From assembly GCA_036733165.1 (NCBI GenBank), contig DAINBB010000011.1, forward strand, positions 1 to 43,903: DNA of 43,903 nt, read 5' to 3'. Position numbers and translations under genes: made by a program. Each line of letters begins with the position of its first letter. The first letter of the stretch is position 1. Shown in pieces: positions 24,928-33,327 of the stretch. This DNA comes from JAFGGT01 sp036733165. Its GTDB lineage: Archaea; Methanobacteriota_B; Thermococci; Methanofastidiosales; NM3. The notes under the pieces were generated by a model. The model saw nothing but the letters and a program-made list of their open reading frames with translations, searched no databases and was not told where the DNA came from.

Positions 24928-26881
24928 CTAGGATCGCCCCTATCTGACAGATTATCTGTTTGTTACGGAACAGATTGAGGGTTATGGCACCGGCGGGACA
25001 TCCGGCCCCGCACACTCCGCAACCTTTGCAGAGGGTGTCGTTGATCTCCATGACGCCCTTGGCCTCGTTGTAGTGGTGAGCGTCGAACGGACACAGCATC
25101 TCGCATATCCTGCATCCGCCGCAAAGGTCGGGATTGACCACGGCGTTGTAGGGCTCTATCGTTATCTTTCCCTTTGCCAGTATGTCTATGGCGTGGGCGG
25201 CCGCGGCGCCGGCCTGGGCCACGGTGTCCGGGATGTCCTTGGGCCCCTGGGCGCAACCTGCGAGGAATATGCCGTCCGTGACGGTGTCCACGGGCCTCAG
25301 CTTGGGATGCGCCTCCAACAGGAATCCGTCCGGGGAGTGGGATATATGGAGCTTCTGCGCGAGCGACCTTGTGGTGGCCTTGGGCACGATCCCGGTCGCG
25401 AGCACGACGAGGTCCGCCTCCAAGTCTATAGGTTCGCCCAGCAGGGTGTCCTCCGCCCTCACATGGACCTTGCCGTCGTCGTCCCTGTATATCTCCGACA
25501 CAAGCCCGCGCCTGTACTTCACGCCTTCTTCCTGGACCCTTTCATAGAACTCCTCATAGCCCTTCCCGAACGCCCTCACGTCACAGTAGAACACGGTCAC
25601 GTCGGCGTCCGGCACCCTCTCCTTGGTCAGATGGGCCTGTTTGGTCGAGTACATGCAGCAGATCCTGGAACAGTAGGGATTGCCCACCTTCTTGTCCCTG
25701 GAGCCTACACATGAGACAAAGACCACCTTCTTCGGCACCGTCCCGTCAGGCATCACAAGCTCCCCGCCGGTAGGTCCGTTGGGAGCGAAGAATCTCTCGT
25801 ATTGAAGCCCGTTGATGACGTTGGGGAGCTTGTCATACATCAGCTCGGGTTTCTTTGTTGCATCGAAGGAGTCGTATCCCGTCGCGACCACGATGGTCCC
25901 AACGTCGAACTCCACGGTTCTCCCCTCCTGGTCGAACTCTATCGCGTTGGCGTCGCACACGTCGACACACTTAGGGGAGTCCCCGCATTTCCCCCTTGTG
26001 AGGAAGAGGCATCTCTCCGGGTCTATGGTGTACTTGAGGGGGACTGCCTGAGGGAACGGAACGTATATGGCCGCCCTCTTCCCCAGGCCCTCGTCGAACT
26101 CGCTGTCGATGCGATTGAAGAGCCTGCACTCGGTCGCGCAGTCCCCACAGGCCACGCACCTCTCCTCGTCGACGTATCTGGGCTTCCTTCTTACCTTTAC
26201 ATGGAAGTTTCCGATGAAGCCGGTCACGTCATCCACCTCGCTGTAGGCGAGAAGCTCTATTTTCCTGTGCCTCGACACGTCGACCATCTTGGGCGTCAGT
26301 ATGCATGCGGCACAGTCCAAGGTGGGGAACGTCTTGTCGAACTGCGCCATATGGCCGCCGATCGAGGGTTCCCTCTCCACAAGGTAGACCTTGAATCCCG
26401 CATTGGCTATGTCGAGCGCGGACTGGATCCCCGCTATGCCCCCTCCTATCACGAGGGCGGCCGGCACCACCGGGGAGTCGTTCTCCACGAGCGGTTCCAG
26501 CTGGGCCGCCTTGGCCACCGCGCTCTTCACAAGCGCTATCGCCTTCTTCGTGGCCTCTTCGACATCATCGTGCACCCATGAGCATTGTTCCCTGATGTTC
26601 GCCATCTCGAGCATGTAGGGGTTCAGCTTGGCGGACTTCAGGGCCTCCTGGAATGTCTTGAAGTGCATCCTCGGGGAGCATGCGGCTATAACGATGCTGT
26701 TGAGCCCATACCTGTTGATGTCCTTCTTGATGAGTTCCTGCCCGGGGTCGGAACACATGTAGTGGTAATCCCTGCAGATCACCACGTTCGGCATCTTTGA
26801 TATCTCCTTCACGACCCTTTCCACGTCCACGGTCTTGGCGATGTTTATACCGCAATGGCAGACATAGACGCCGACCCTCAT
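24920..26881 (-). CDS. hdrA: Heterodisulfide reductase subunit A (electron-bifurcating flavoprotein)
   Basis: A 653-residue FAD- and iron-sulfur protein that bifurcates electrons from H2 to ferredoxin and to HdrBC. N-terminal YVCHCGINIAKTVDVERVV domain, FAD fold VIGGGIAGIQSALDIANAG, the DCAACILTPKM segment, an inserted ferredoxin-like part (CVACGDCATEC), and a C-terminal two-cluster ferredoxin domain (CGGCRICEMLCP, CKGCGVCGAGCP). No in-frame TGA, so not a selenoprotein. It overlaps hdrB by 4 bases. Confidence 0.97.
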   Translation of the reverse strand: MRVGVYVCHCGINIAKTVDVERVVKEISKMPNVVICRDYHYMCSDPGQELIKKDINRYGLNSIVIAACSPRMHFKTFQEALKSAKLNPYMLEMANIREQCSWVHDDVEEATKKAIALVKSAVAKAAQLEPLVENDSPVVPAALVIGGGIAGIQSALDIANAGFKVYLVEREPSIGGHMAQFDKTFPTLDCAACILTPKMVDVSRHRKIELLAYSEVDDVTGFIGNFHVKVRRKPRYVDEERCVACGDCATECRLFNRIDSEFDEGLGKRAAIYVPFPQAVPLKYTIDPERCLFLTRGKCGDSPKCVDVCDANAIEFDQEGRTVEFDVGTIVVATGYDSFDATKKPELMYDKLPNVINGLQYERFFAPNGPTGGELVMPDGTVPKKVVFVSCVGSRDKKVGNPYCSRICCMYSTKQAHLTKERVPDADVTVFYCDVRAFGKGYEEFYERVQEEGVKYRRGLVSEIYRDDDGKVHVRAEDTLLGEPIDLEADLVVLATGIVPKATTRSLAQKLHISHSPDGFLLEAHPKLRPVDTVTDGIFLAGCAQGPKDIPDTVAQAGAAAAHAIDILAKGKITIEPYNAVVNPDLCGGCRICEMLCPFDAHHYNEAKGVMEINDTLCKGCGVCGAGCPAGAITLNLFRNKQIICQIGAILDE

Positions 26882-27753
26882 GCGCTCACCCTCCTTGCCA
26901 TCTTGACCTTCTTCACAAGATCCCTGTTGGACACCAGATTCATATGTAGGCCAAGATGCTTCTGCTTGTGGCCGAATGCGAGCCCCAACAGCTGATTGAG
27001 GTGCAGTATCGGTATCTCAAAGCGCTTGAGCTTCTTTTGGCTCTGGTCGAACTGCATGTGGCAGAACGAACAGATGTTGATTATCGCATCGACGTTCCTC
27101 TCCTGGATGTTCTTGAGCTTGGTCTCGATCATCCTGAGCGAGAGGTCGGGTTCACCGCTCATCACGCCACCCCCTGCGCCGCAGCAGGTCAGCCTGTCCT
27201 TGAACTCTATGCTCCTGCACCCCACAAGCCCCACGATGTCGTCAAGGACCGATGGACTCTCCGGGTTCTCCCCCGTGACGGACGAGGGCTTTAGGTAATG
27301 GCACCCATAATGCACCGCCACATCGAAACCGAGGTCTATCTCCTTTTTCTCGGATATCTCCTTTCTCATCCCGTCCAGGATATCGACAAAGTGTATCGGA
27401 CGGCTCTTCCCGGAATAGTGCATGCCGATGGTATCGAGATTCTCGTTGACCTTCTCGAGAAGCTTCCTGTTGTGCGTGAGCTCGTGCCAGACGTTATGGA
27501 GGGTGCCGTAACATCCTGCGCATATCGTCATGATATCGAGGTCCTCCGCCTCGGAGAGCGCGAGATTCCTGGCGCCTATGGTATACCATGACTCCTTGTC
27601 GTAGCATGCCACGACCCCCGGAGGCGGACAGCATGAATAGGGATAGTCCTTCAGGTCCACATCCAGGGTGCCGAAGACGAGCCTTGTCGCCTTCTCTATT
27701 CCGGGATAGACGTTCTTTCCTATGCAGCCCGGAAAAAAGGCGTACTCTGTCAT
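26878..27753 (-). CDS. hdrB: Heterodisulfide reductase subunit B (CCG-domain catalytic subunit)
   Basis: A 291-residue subunit that cleaves the CoM-S-S-CoB heterodisulfide at non-cubane iron-sulfur clusters. Two CCG modules are seen: FFPGC ... SCCPPPG ... CAGCYG, and HYGCHYLKPS ... LTCCGAGGG ... CSFCHMQF. Start ATG 27753 chosen because it matches the family start (EYAFFPGC) and overlaps the hdrC stop by 4 bases; the longer in-frame stretch upstream is hdrC read in another frame. Confidence 0.96.
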   Translation of the reverse strand: MTEYAFFPGCIGKNVYPGIEKATRLVFGTLDVDLKDYPYSCCPPPGVVACYDKESWYTIGARNLALSEAEDLDIMTICAGCYGTLHNVWHELTHNRKLLEKVNENLDTIGMHYSGKSRPIHFVDILDGMRKEISEKKEIDLGFDVAVHYGCHYLKPSSVTGENPESPSVLDDIVGLVGCRSIEFKDRLTCCGAGGGVMSGEPDLSLRMIETKLKNIQERNVDAIINICSFCHMQFDQSQKKLKRFEIPILHLNQLLGLAFGHKQKHLGLHMNLVSNRDLVKKVKMARRVSA

Positions 27754-28232
27754 TTTGCAACCCCCCTCATAAGCGGCAGCGAATCGAGAAGTCTCTGGAA
27801 CGCCTTTAGGTCCTTTTCGTCCCTGCTCACGTCGCAAGGGTCCTTGGCCAGCCCTATGATGGAGCGCATCTTGGCGACCTCCGGAGAGAGCGGCTGCCCG
27901 CTCCCGGTATCGTAAAGGTTCTTTATTATTATCCTTGGCACACCGGCCATGGATGGGAAGTAGTTCCTTTCCACCGAGATGTTCCTCAGCTCGATGATCA
28001 TATCCGTTGTCTTTACTTCCTTGGGACACCTTTCCTGGCAGGTGAAACATGTAGTGCACTCCCATAGCTCAGGAATGGCGAAGACATCCTCGCCCATCTT
28101 TGCCAGGTGGACTATCTTCCTTGTCCTCATGCTGCACTCCCTTCCGGCCGGGCATGAGCCTGTGCACCTGCCGCACTGGATGCAGGCAAAGGCGTTCCCT
28201 TTCTCTATCACTTCTTTCATATTCTTGCTCAT
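27750..28232 (-). CDS. hdrC: Heterodisulfide reductase subunit C
   Basis: A 160-residue iron-sulfur protein with two [4Fe-4S] motifs, CIQCGRCTGSCPAGREC and CTTCFTCQERCP, that passes electrons from HdrA to HdrB. Start ATG 28232 has AGGTG five bases upstream. First gene of the six-gene hdrCBA-mvhDGA operon. Its upstream region holds a GGCAC/GTGCC hairpin at 28254-28268 in the probable leader. Confidence 0.95.
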   Translation of the reverse strand: MSKNMKEVIEKGNAFACIQCGRCTGSCPAGRECSMRTRKIVHLAKMGEDVFAIPELWECTTCFTCQERCPKEVKTTDMIIELRNISVERNYFPSMAGVPRIIIKNLYDTGSGQPLSPEVAKMRSIIGLAKDPCDVSRDEKDLKAFQRLLDSLPLMRGVAK

Positions 28233-28253
28233 GATCACACCTAGACAGTATAT

Positions 28254-28268
28254 GGCACGAAAAGTGCC
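28254..28268 (-). promoter_or_regulatory. Leader hairpin before hdrC
   Basis: A 5-bp GGCAC/GTGCC stem with a 5-base loop, 22 bases before the hdrC ATG. A TATA-like AATATTTTATTATA lies around 28330-28345, so the hairpin would be inside the 5' leader of the operon. It could affect mRNA stability or expression; no specific class is recognised. Confidence 0.3.
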
Positions 28269-28438
28269 GGTTTTAGTGCTACTAGAAATGGATGGTGTTC
28301 ATCACTATCTCTCTTTAAGATATTCAGCGATGATATAATAAAATATTTTCCTTAATTTCAAAATCATATTCTTTATAATAGTATATTATTTACATGATTA
28401 GGTACAAATATCATTTTTTACCTGTATTTGGAAAGGTA

Positions 28439-28446
28439 CTTATAAT
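28439..28446 (+). promoter_or_regulatory. TATA box of the TfoX-like gene
   Basis: CTTATAAT centred 23 bases before ATG 28466, consistent with a leaderless transcript starting at the codon. Confidence 0.5.
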
Positions 28447-28465
28447 TCTTGGACAAATATTATAT

Positions 28466-28813
28466 ATGGCAAAATGGACGACGCCATCGCACGAACTGGA
28501 AGTCCTGCTCGAGGAGATGGTCCTGGGCTACCCATGCGACATGCGTAGGATGTTCGGTTCCAAGGTCTTCTTTGTCAACGGGAACATGTTCGCCGGCGTC
28601 CATCAGGACAACATCTTCATCAGGGTGCCGCCTGAAAAGAAGGATTCCATAATCGCAGGGAACCCCGGGGTCATGCCATTTGAGCCCATGGAAGGGAATG
28701 CTATGAGAGAGTACATAACGATTCCCAGGGAGATGGTCAGCGACAGGGGCCTTGTAGAGCGATTGCTTGATATGTCATTCCACTATGTGTTTGCGCTTCC
28801 AACAAGAAGGTAG
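28466..28813 (+). CDS. TfoX N-terminal-domain protein
   Basis: A 115-residue single-domain protein of the TfoX-N family: CDMRRMFGSKVFFVNGNMFAGVH at the core, then FIRVPPEKK and a C-terminal REYITIPREM segment. In bacteria TfoX relates to competence regulation, but stand-alone archaeal homologues have no proven role. Start set at ATG 28466 by the leaderless promoter and by family length. Ends in TAG, converging with the next minus-strand gene 11 bases away. Confidence 0.85.
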   Translation: MAKWTTPSHELEVLLEEMVLGYPCDMRRMFGSKVFFVNGNMFAGVHQDNIFIRVPPEKKDSIIAGNPGVMPFEPMEGNAMREYITIPREMVSDRGLVERLLDMSFHYVFALPTRR

Positions 28814-28824
28814 GCCGGACATGC

Positions 28825-29616
28825 CTACTCCCGTCCCCACGTCCTTAGCACCCTTATGGCCTCCACCGTCACATGCGTATAATACTTCTTGCCGTCCACC
28901 GTCCTCCAGTTGCCGTCAGCTCCCTGCGATTCCTCGAGCCGGTCCAGAAGCTCCTCCGCCAAAACGTTCTGTCTCTTGGCCCTCCATATACAGTCAAGGT
29001 ACAGGATGATACGTTTGGTGTCCTCCTCCCTCCCTGGCTTGAGGAACGGTACTACCTCCTCAGCCTTCTCCTGAAGCCCGAGCTGTGAATATATGGAGAA
29101 CATCAACCAATTGGTCACGGGATGCCCCTCGAACGATCCGTCCCCCCTTCTGAATCTTTCCATGTAGAGCATGCCCTTCTTGGCGGCATACTCGTCTATC
29201 CCGTTGTACAGGAGCTCATCGCAGGCCGCTCCCGTCAGGAACAGCTTGGTGGCGAGGACGCCGGGTACAAGCATCTCTGGGGGATTGAGATCCTTTATCA
29301 GCTGGCTCTCGTCCCAGCAACCTTCCGGGCCCTGACCTTCGATCACGAAGTTCTTGCAGTTCTTGTAGGATCCGGTGTAGGTGACATCCAGAAGGGGATA
29401 CCATCGCAGCAACGACATTGTGGTGCCCATCGAGGATGGACGCCCCTCCACGAGGTCGAAACAGAATCCACCGTCCTTGTTCTGGTACTTCTCAAAGAAC
29501 TCCAAGGGTACCTTGTCATCCCTTCCCAGCTCAAGGAGGAACTCGAGCATGTACGTTTCCATTATGTTTCCATTCTGCATCACATAGCTCATTGCCTTGT
29601 CCATGTCATATCCCAT
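28825..29616 (-). CDS. Terpenoid-cyclase/prenyltransferase-type toroid protein
   Basis: A 263-residue protein with four spaced QxxDG-W/F-like repeats (YQNKDGGFCFD, QGPEGCWDE, RGDGSFEGH, QGADGNWRT), the signature of the alpha/alpha-toroid fold shared by squalene cyclases and prenyltransferase beta subunits. It is too short for a full cyclase, so catalytic activity is doubtful; it could be a binding or scaffold protein. The start has GGTG upstream. A GATGAAACTTTCATC dyad precedes its promoter and matches the element found at three other promoters nearby. Confidence 0.75.
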   Translation of the reverse strand: MGYDMDKAMSYVMQNGNIMETYMLEFLLELGRDDKVPLEFFEKYQNKDGGFCFDLVEGRPSSMGTTMSLLRWYPLLDVTYTGSYKNCKNFVIEGQGPEGCWDESQLIKDLNPPEMLVPGVLATKLFLTGAACDELLYNGIDEYAAKKGMLYMERFRRGDGSFEGHPVTNWLMFSIYSQLGLQEKAEEVVPFLKPGREEDTKRIILYLDCIWRAKRQNVLAEELLDRLEESQGADGNWRTVDGKKYYTHVTVEAIRVLRTWGRE

Positions 29617-29682
29617 ATCAAAACACCATCCGAGGCCGTCCTACTCAATAAGATGTCATTACTCATTAATTTATCTTTCTTC

Positions 29683-29697
29683 GATGAAAGTTTCATC
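29683..29697 (-). promoter_or_regulatory. Dyad element, copy 1 (toroid-protein promoter)
   Basis: Minus strand GATGAAACTTTCATC, an almost perfect palindrome, with a TATA-like AAAGATAAATTAA a few bases downstream. It matches the GAAAC..TTTCAT pattern at 29808, 32891 and 33267. Confidence 0.5.
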
Positions 29698-29807
29698 TTG
29701 TCGTTTTCTTGCCCAGAGCTTGGATATCTTGGAACCGAACATCCTCCCGAAACACAAGGCGGAGATAGAAAGCTACGGTTTTCACCCATTGTCCGGAAAC
29801 GATGTTT

Positions 29808-29823
29808 GAAACTGTTTTCATAC
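29808..29823 (+). promoter_or_regulatory. Dyad element, copy 2 (S-layer promoter)
   Basis: GAAACTGTTTTCATAC placed 6 bases before a TATA box CTTTTATAC (29830-29838), about 90 bases upstream of the S-layer ATG. The position next to the BRE/TATA suggests either an activator site or a repressor that blocks TBP/TFB. Confidence 0.55.
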
Positions 29824-29911
29824 ACCCCTCTTTTATACTGTTCCTTTGTTAGCTCCTTTGCCCTTAGGGGCTGGATTAAAAATCCGATAACAAAAATCAA
29901 GGTGTAGAATA

Positions 29912-32077
29912 ATGAAGATTAAGAAAATTGGAGCTATACTGTTTGGAACAGCTCTGATCGGGGCATCCCTCGCTTCTGCGACGGCCGCCGCGGACGTTGA
30001 TGTTCCGGACCGTGATTTCTTCATAGATACGACCACGGGCATGAACGATTGCCTCATAGTCGTTGGATCCGGCGCGGCAGCCGCTGACGTGGTCTCGGCC
30101 GCCTACGTGGCCGCCCAGATAGGTTCAATGGCCTACTATGAGAACGTCGAAGAAAACTGGACCTACGAGGGAGTATATTACGATGGCGATGACGACGGGG
30201 ATGAGTCGGATGTCGACAACTACGTCTCGGGTGGGTACATCACGGACGATTTCGAAGACTATACAAGCGCTGATACGGACCCCGAATCCTCGATCGTACT
30301 GCCCTATGCCTGCGATCCGACAGATGTTGTTGATCTCTCGGAGTATGGGGTGTCCACCGACATGGTGACCACGCCATGGTGGGACTATGACGTATATGTC
30401 GACGCGTCAACGGCCATGGAGGACGATGACAACTTCCTGGTCGACACGGGATGCTCGTACGAGTGCATCACAGTCGACTTCTCGCTGAGGGACACCGAAT
30501 GCTCGGCAGATCTCTGCGTTTCGTGCTCCGCCGCGTGCGATCAGGACCTGGCCCTAAGCAACTATGATCTTTTGGAATGCCAGTCGTATCCCAACGTTTA
30601 CCCGAGGCACTACTGGGGCACCCCGGAGGTCTATGCGGACAATCAGGAGCCCGACGAAGAGGTGACATACTGCGATCCTACAGGTGGTATAGAGTACAGG
30701 ACCATAGTATATGGTCTTGAAGACGTGCTGGATGACATCGTGACATGGTCCGCAGTGGTCGGCCCAGAGTCCGAGGCATACCAGACGTGCGATGACAATT
30801 CACCACAGTTGGTGTCGCTGTACTGCAGCACATGCGACGTCTACTTTCTGGGCAAGCACTACGACGCGCTTTCATTCGACACCGATGCGAATGGTTACGA
30901 CTACATGTTCTACGGAACGCCGCAGTGGTACGTGGCCGAGATGTTGAAGGTGGGCGAGTCAAAGACATACGGCGACTACACGATGACGATCAACGACCTC
31001 AACATTTACGAGAACAAGGTCTACCTGACGATCACGACGCCGGATGGCGAGAGCTACGAATACATTTCAGTGATCAACACCTACACTTCCAACACGCCAT
31101 CCAACGGCGACGCCGATTCGACCGTCTTAACCTCCGGATCGAACGAGGAGAATGACGCGATAGCGTTCCTGGCAAGCGAGTTCGAGGTCTACACGCTATG
31201 CGGTGACGAATCTGACGGTGTTATAGACCTTGACCAGTCGGAGGTCCTGTTCGCCGTGCAGTTCACCAAGACCTTCATAGGGGCGGCGGGAAGCTACGTT
31301 GTCGAGTACAACGCTTACAGCCTTGACGATTACGGTGTGCTGAAGGAGCAGATCTATCCCGACACATGTGACTCGCCAATAGAGCCGGCCATCGATGTGG
31401 ATGGGCTTGAGTGGTACTTTGACATCATTCCGGGCGACGAGGTCGACACCGGGACGGACGCTTACGGGAATGAGATTCTCGACCTTGACAACGATGTGGC
31501 TCTCTACGAGTCCGGAAATCCGAACTTCGATGTCTCAGACTCATACACGGTCTATGATCCGGAATCGAATTCCTACCTCTGTGACGTTCCCATACTCGAA
31601 CTGTGGCTTGCAACGCCTGTGGAGCTCTCTGGCCAGTGCGCTGATGAGCTTTCGATAACGCTCAACGATTGCGAAGGGTCAAACTACTTCACGTTGACAG
31701 TGACGGACGAGGACCACTCGGATTATATCATAGACGGTTCGATAAACATATACAGGAAGGTGGAGCTTGAGCCCACGGTAACGAACGTGTATGTGGACAT
31801 CGATCCCGAGGCGCTCATCCAGTTGGACGAGGCCGTGAACGCTTCACTGAAGAACACATACAATCTCATCTTGATAGGCGGTCCCGTTGCCAACTCGCTG
31901 GTACAGGAGCTGGTCGACCTCTCGCTGACCACCTACGAGCAGTGGGAGAACGCCACAACGGGAGACTTAGAGCTGATCGAGGACGCCTATGCCGATGGAA
32001 GGGATGTCCTGATAGTCGCTGGCTCCGACAGGGAGGCCACGGCCATGGCAGCCCTTGACTTGGTGTCGGCGATTTGA
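29912..32077 (+). CDS. S-layer protein
   Basis: A 721-residue secreted, very acidic protein. It has a Sec signal peptide (KKIGAILFGTALIGASLASATAAA), an S-layer N-terminal domain (DCLIVVGSGAAAADVVSAAYVAAQIG), and a matching C-terminal domain (LILIGGPVANSLVQELVD and VLIVAGSDREATAMAALDLV), as in methanogen S-layer proteins of the PF05123/PF05124 type. I count 18 Cys residues after the signal peptide, many in clusters (ECSADLCVSCSAAC, YCSTCD), an even number that suggests disulfide bonds outside the cell. Ribosome site AAGGTG; T-rich terminator at about 32091-32116. It probably forms the surface lattice. Confidence 0.88.
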   Translation: MKIKKIGAILFGTALIGASLASATAAADVDVPDRDFFIDTTTGMNDCLIVVGSGAAAADVVSAAYVAAQIGSMAYYENVEENWTYEGVYYDGDDDGDESDVDNYVSGGYITDDFEDYTSADTDPESSIVLPYACDPTDVVDLSEYGVSTDMVTTPWWDYDVYVDASTAMEDDDNFLVDTGCSYECITVDFSLRDTECSADLCVSCSAACDQDLALSNYDLLECQSYPNVYPRHYWGTPEVYADNQEPDEEVTYCDPTGGIEYRTIVYGLEDVLDDIVTWSAVVGPESEAYQTCDDNSPQLVSLYCSTCDVYFLGKHYDALSFDTDANGYDYMFYGTPQWYVAEMLKVGESKTYGDYTMTINDLNIYENKVYLTITTPDGESYEYISVINTYTSNTPSNGDADSTVLTSGSNEENDAIAFLASEFEVYTLCGDESDGVIDLDQSEVLFAVQFTKTFIGAAGSYVVEYNAYSLDDYGVLKEQIYPDTCDSPIEPAIDVDGLEWYFDIIPGDEVDTGTDAYGNEILDLDNDVALYESGNPNFDVSDSYTVYDPESNSYLCDVPILELWLATPVELSGQCADELSITLNDCEGSNYFTLTVTDEDHSDYIIDGSINIYRKVELEPTVTNVYVDIDPEALIQLDEAVNASLKNTYNLILIGGPVANSLVQELVDLSLTTYEQWENATTGDLELIEDAYADGRDVLIVAGSDREATAMAALDLVSAI

Positions 32078-32090
32078 AGTCTAGAGTCCC

Positions 32091-32116
32091 CTTTTCATTT
32101 TTTTTCCTTTTTTTCT
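32091..32116 (+). terminator. T-rich terminator after the S-layer gene
   Basis: Two long T runs shortly after the stop codon, the usual archaeal termination signal for a highly expressed gene. Confidence 0.6.
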
Positions 32117-32339
32117 ATAAGAGTCACTTCTCATCATGGATTGTATGGGCCGCCTTTGCGGATTGCCTATCAAACCATCCCTATGCATAAGATATATCTA
32201 TGTCGGCGGAAGAGAAATACTTCGGGCAGGGCAATGAACGATAAAGGCATAGTTGTAGGATTGTCATTATACGCGTCCTGACAGCCACCGCGGCCTCCAA
32301 AGGAAGACACGGATATTCGCAACTAAAGGGGTTTCATGC
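32117..32339. other. Intergenic before the first membrane regulator gene
   Basis: A TATA-like AAGATATATC lies at about 32188-32197. A 15-codon ORF starts at ATG 32234 after a G-rich stretch and could be a leader peptide. No other feature is seen. Confidence 0.3.
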
Positions 32340-32870
32340 TTGAGGACGGACATCAACGTAAAACATACGATGGCGATCATTGGCTTTTTCAGCGGTTTTC
32401 TCATGGTCGCGCTGAAGCTCTTCCTGAGATCCTCCTTACAGATAGTCATAGAAGGTGAGCAGATATCCTCGCATAACATAGGAAGCGTATTCACCTTCCA
32501 GGATGTGGCGGTCCTGCTTGTGGCGTCCTTCCTGATGGGCATCACGCTATCATACCTGCTCATATCGATGGGACATGCCACCCGGGAGCAGACCGTCAGG
32601 ACCGAACAGCCCATTTCTACGAATGCCGCCGAGGTGGTCCTGAACGAGAGGAAGAAGAACTGGGAAAACACAGCCCTCTCGCTGGGCGGGCAGGAGGCCA
32701 TGATATACGATCTCCTCATCTCCTCCGACGGCATCATGCTGCAAAGCGACATAGTCTCCGCGCTCAACATATCAAAATCCACCGTGAGCAGGATCCTCGA
32801 TCTTCTCGAGAGCAAGGGCCTTGTGGAGAAGCGCAGGCGCGGAATGGGAAACCTGATAATGTTGAGATAG
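32340..32870 (+). CDS. Membrane-anchored winged-helix regulator, paralogue 1
   Basis: A 176-residue protein with two N-terminal transmembrane helices (residues about 11-30 and 57-80), a linker, and a C-terminal MarR-like winged helix (QEAMIYDLLISSDGIMLQ, ALNISKSTVSRILDLLESKGLVEKRRRG). This layout fits a membrane-bound one-component regulator that senses the envelope. TTG start with AAGGGG upstream; the paralogue at 33980-34510 also has a TTG start. Ends in TAG. Located directly downstream of the S-layer gene. Confidence 0.85.
   Translation: MRTDINVKHTMAIIGFFSGFLMVALKLFLRSSLQIVIEGEQISSHNIGSVFTFQDVAVLLVASFLMGITLSYLLISMGHATREQTVRTEQPISTNAAEVVLNERKKNWENTALSLGGQEAMIYDLLISSDGIMLQSDIVSALNISKSTVSRILDLLESKGLVEKRRRGMGNLIMLR
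32691..32851 (+). repeat. Near-identical duplication, copy A (wHTH coding part)
   Basis: 161 bases matching 34331-34491 with 5 differences by direct comparison (about 97 percent), while the 5' parts of the two genes have diverged far more. The offset between copies is exactly 1640 bases along the whole gene, so there are no indels. Confidence 0.85.
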
Positions 32871-32890
32871 AAAGCGTTCCCTTGCGTCTC

Positions 32891-32907
32891 GAACTGTTTT
32901 CTCATAC
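32891..32907 (+). promoter_or_regulatory. Dyad element, copy 3 (47-aa ORF promoter)
   Basis: GAACTGTTTTCTCATAC followed 5 bases later by a TATA-like TTTTAAGTTA (about 32913-32922). A variant of the S-layer promoter element with one base missing and TC inserted. Confidence 0.5.
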
Positions 32908-32964
32908 TATCCTTTTAAGTTATTTCTCCGTTCCTCTCATCAGACAAATCTTTGGAGGTGGGCC

Positions 32965-33108
32965 ATGGGATGGCCAAGAAATGACAAAACCTATCGTAAA
33001 GTGCAGATGTGCAGGAAAGAGGATCTCCTAGTAAGAGTAGGCGATATAATCTGTTTCCCGGAGCCAGACACTCAGGCAAATCCAACGATCTTCATATATC
33101 GGGGCTGA
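32965..33108 (+). CDS. Small ORF, 47 aa, unknown function
   Basis: Begins MGWPRNDKTYRKVQMCRKED and ends TIFIYRG; it includes two Cys and a VGDIICFPEPD stretch. Not recognised. Support comes from context: a strong GGAGGTG ribosome site 4 bases before the ATG, a TATA-like box about 45 bases upstream, and the shared dyad element. No membrane helix. A T-rich terminator-like run follows at about 33176-33194. It could also be a leader for, or antisense to, something else. Confidence 0.5.
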   Translation: MGWPRNDKTYRKVQMCRKEDLLVRVGDIICFPEPDTQANPTIFIYRG

Positions 33109-33266
33109 TGGGACCCCCCCACTCCGGACCTCATGGACCGGACCTTCCATCTTCATGCCCCGGGAGAACACGATTTATCCTCCTTTCTTTTTTGATTTGA
33201 CATACGGATCCTCCCCTGCCAATCCTGTTGCATTTTCAGACTCCATCAGGCCTTGATAACGGCCAT

Positions 33267-33282
33267 GAAACTAGTTTCATAC
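33267..33282 (+). promoter_or_regulatory. Dyad element, copy 4 (membrane-anchored protein promoter)
   Basis: GAAACTAGTTTCATAC, inside the perfect 16-base palindrome ATGAAACTAGTTTCAT, directly followed by a TATA-like AAATTTTATTATT (33285-33297) and the gene start at 33328. Confidence 0.55.
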
Positions 33283-33327
33283 GCAAATTTTATTATTAGG
33301 TCCAGAATATCTACCCTTGGTAGGACA

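Noticed and set aside
27754..28065. N-terminal extension of hdrB in frame upstream of ATG 27753
   Set aside because: This stretch is hdrC in another frame; the hdrB family starts at 27753, where the ATGA overlap lies.
24920..28232. Selenocysteine in HdrA or MvhD
   Set aside because: The expected positions are Cys codons and no in-frame TGA interrupts these genes.
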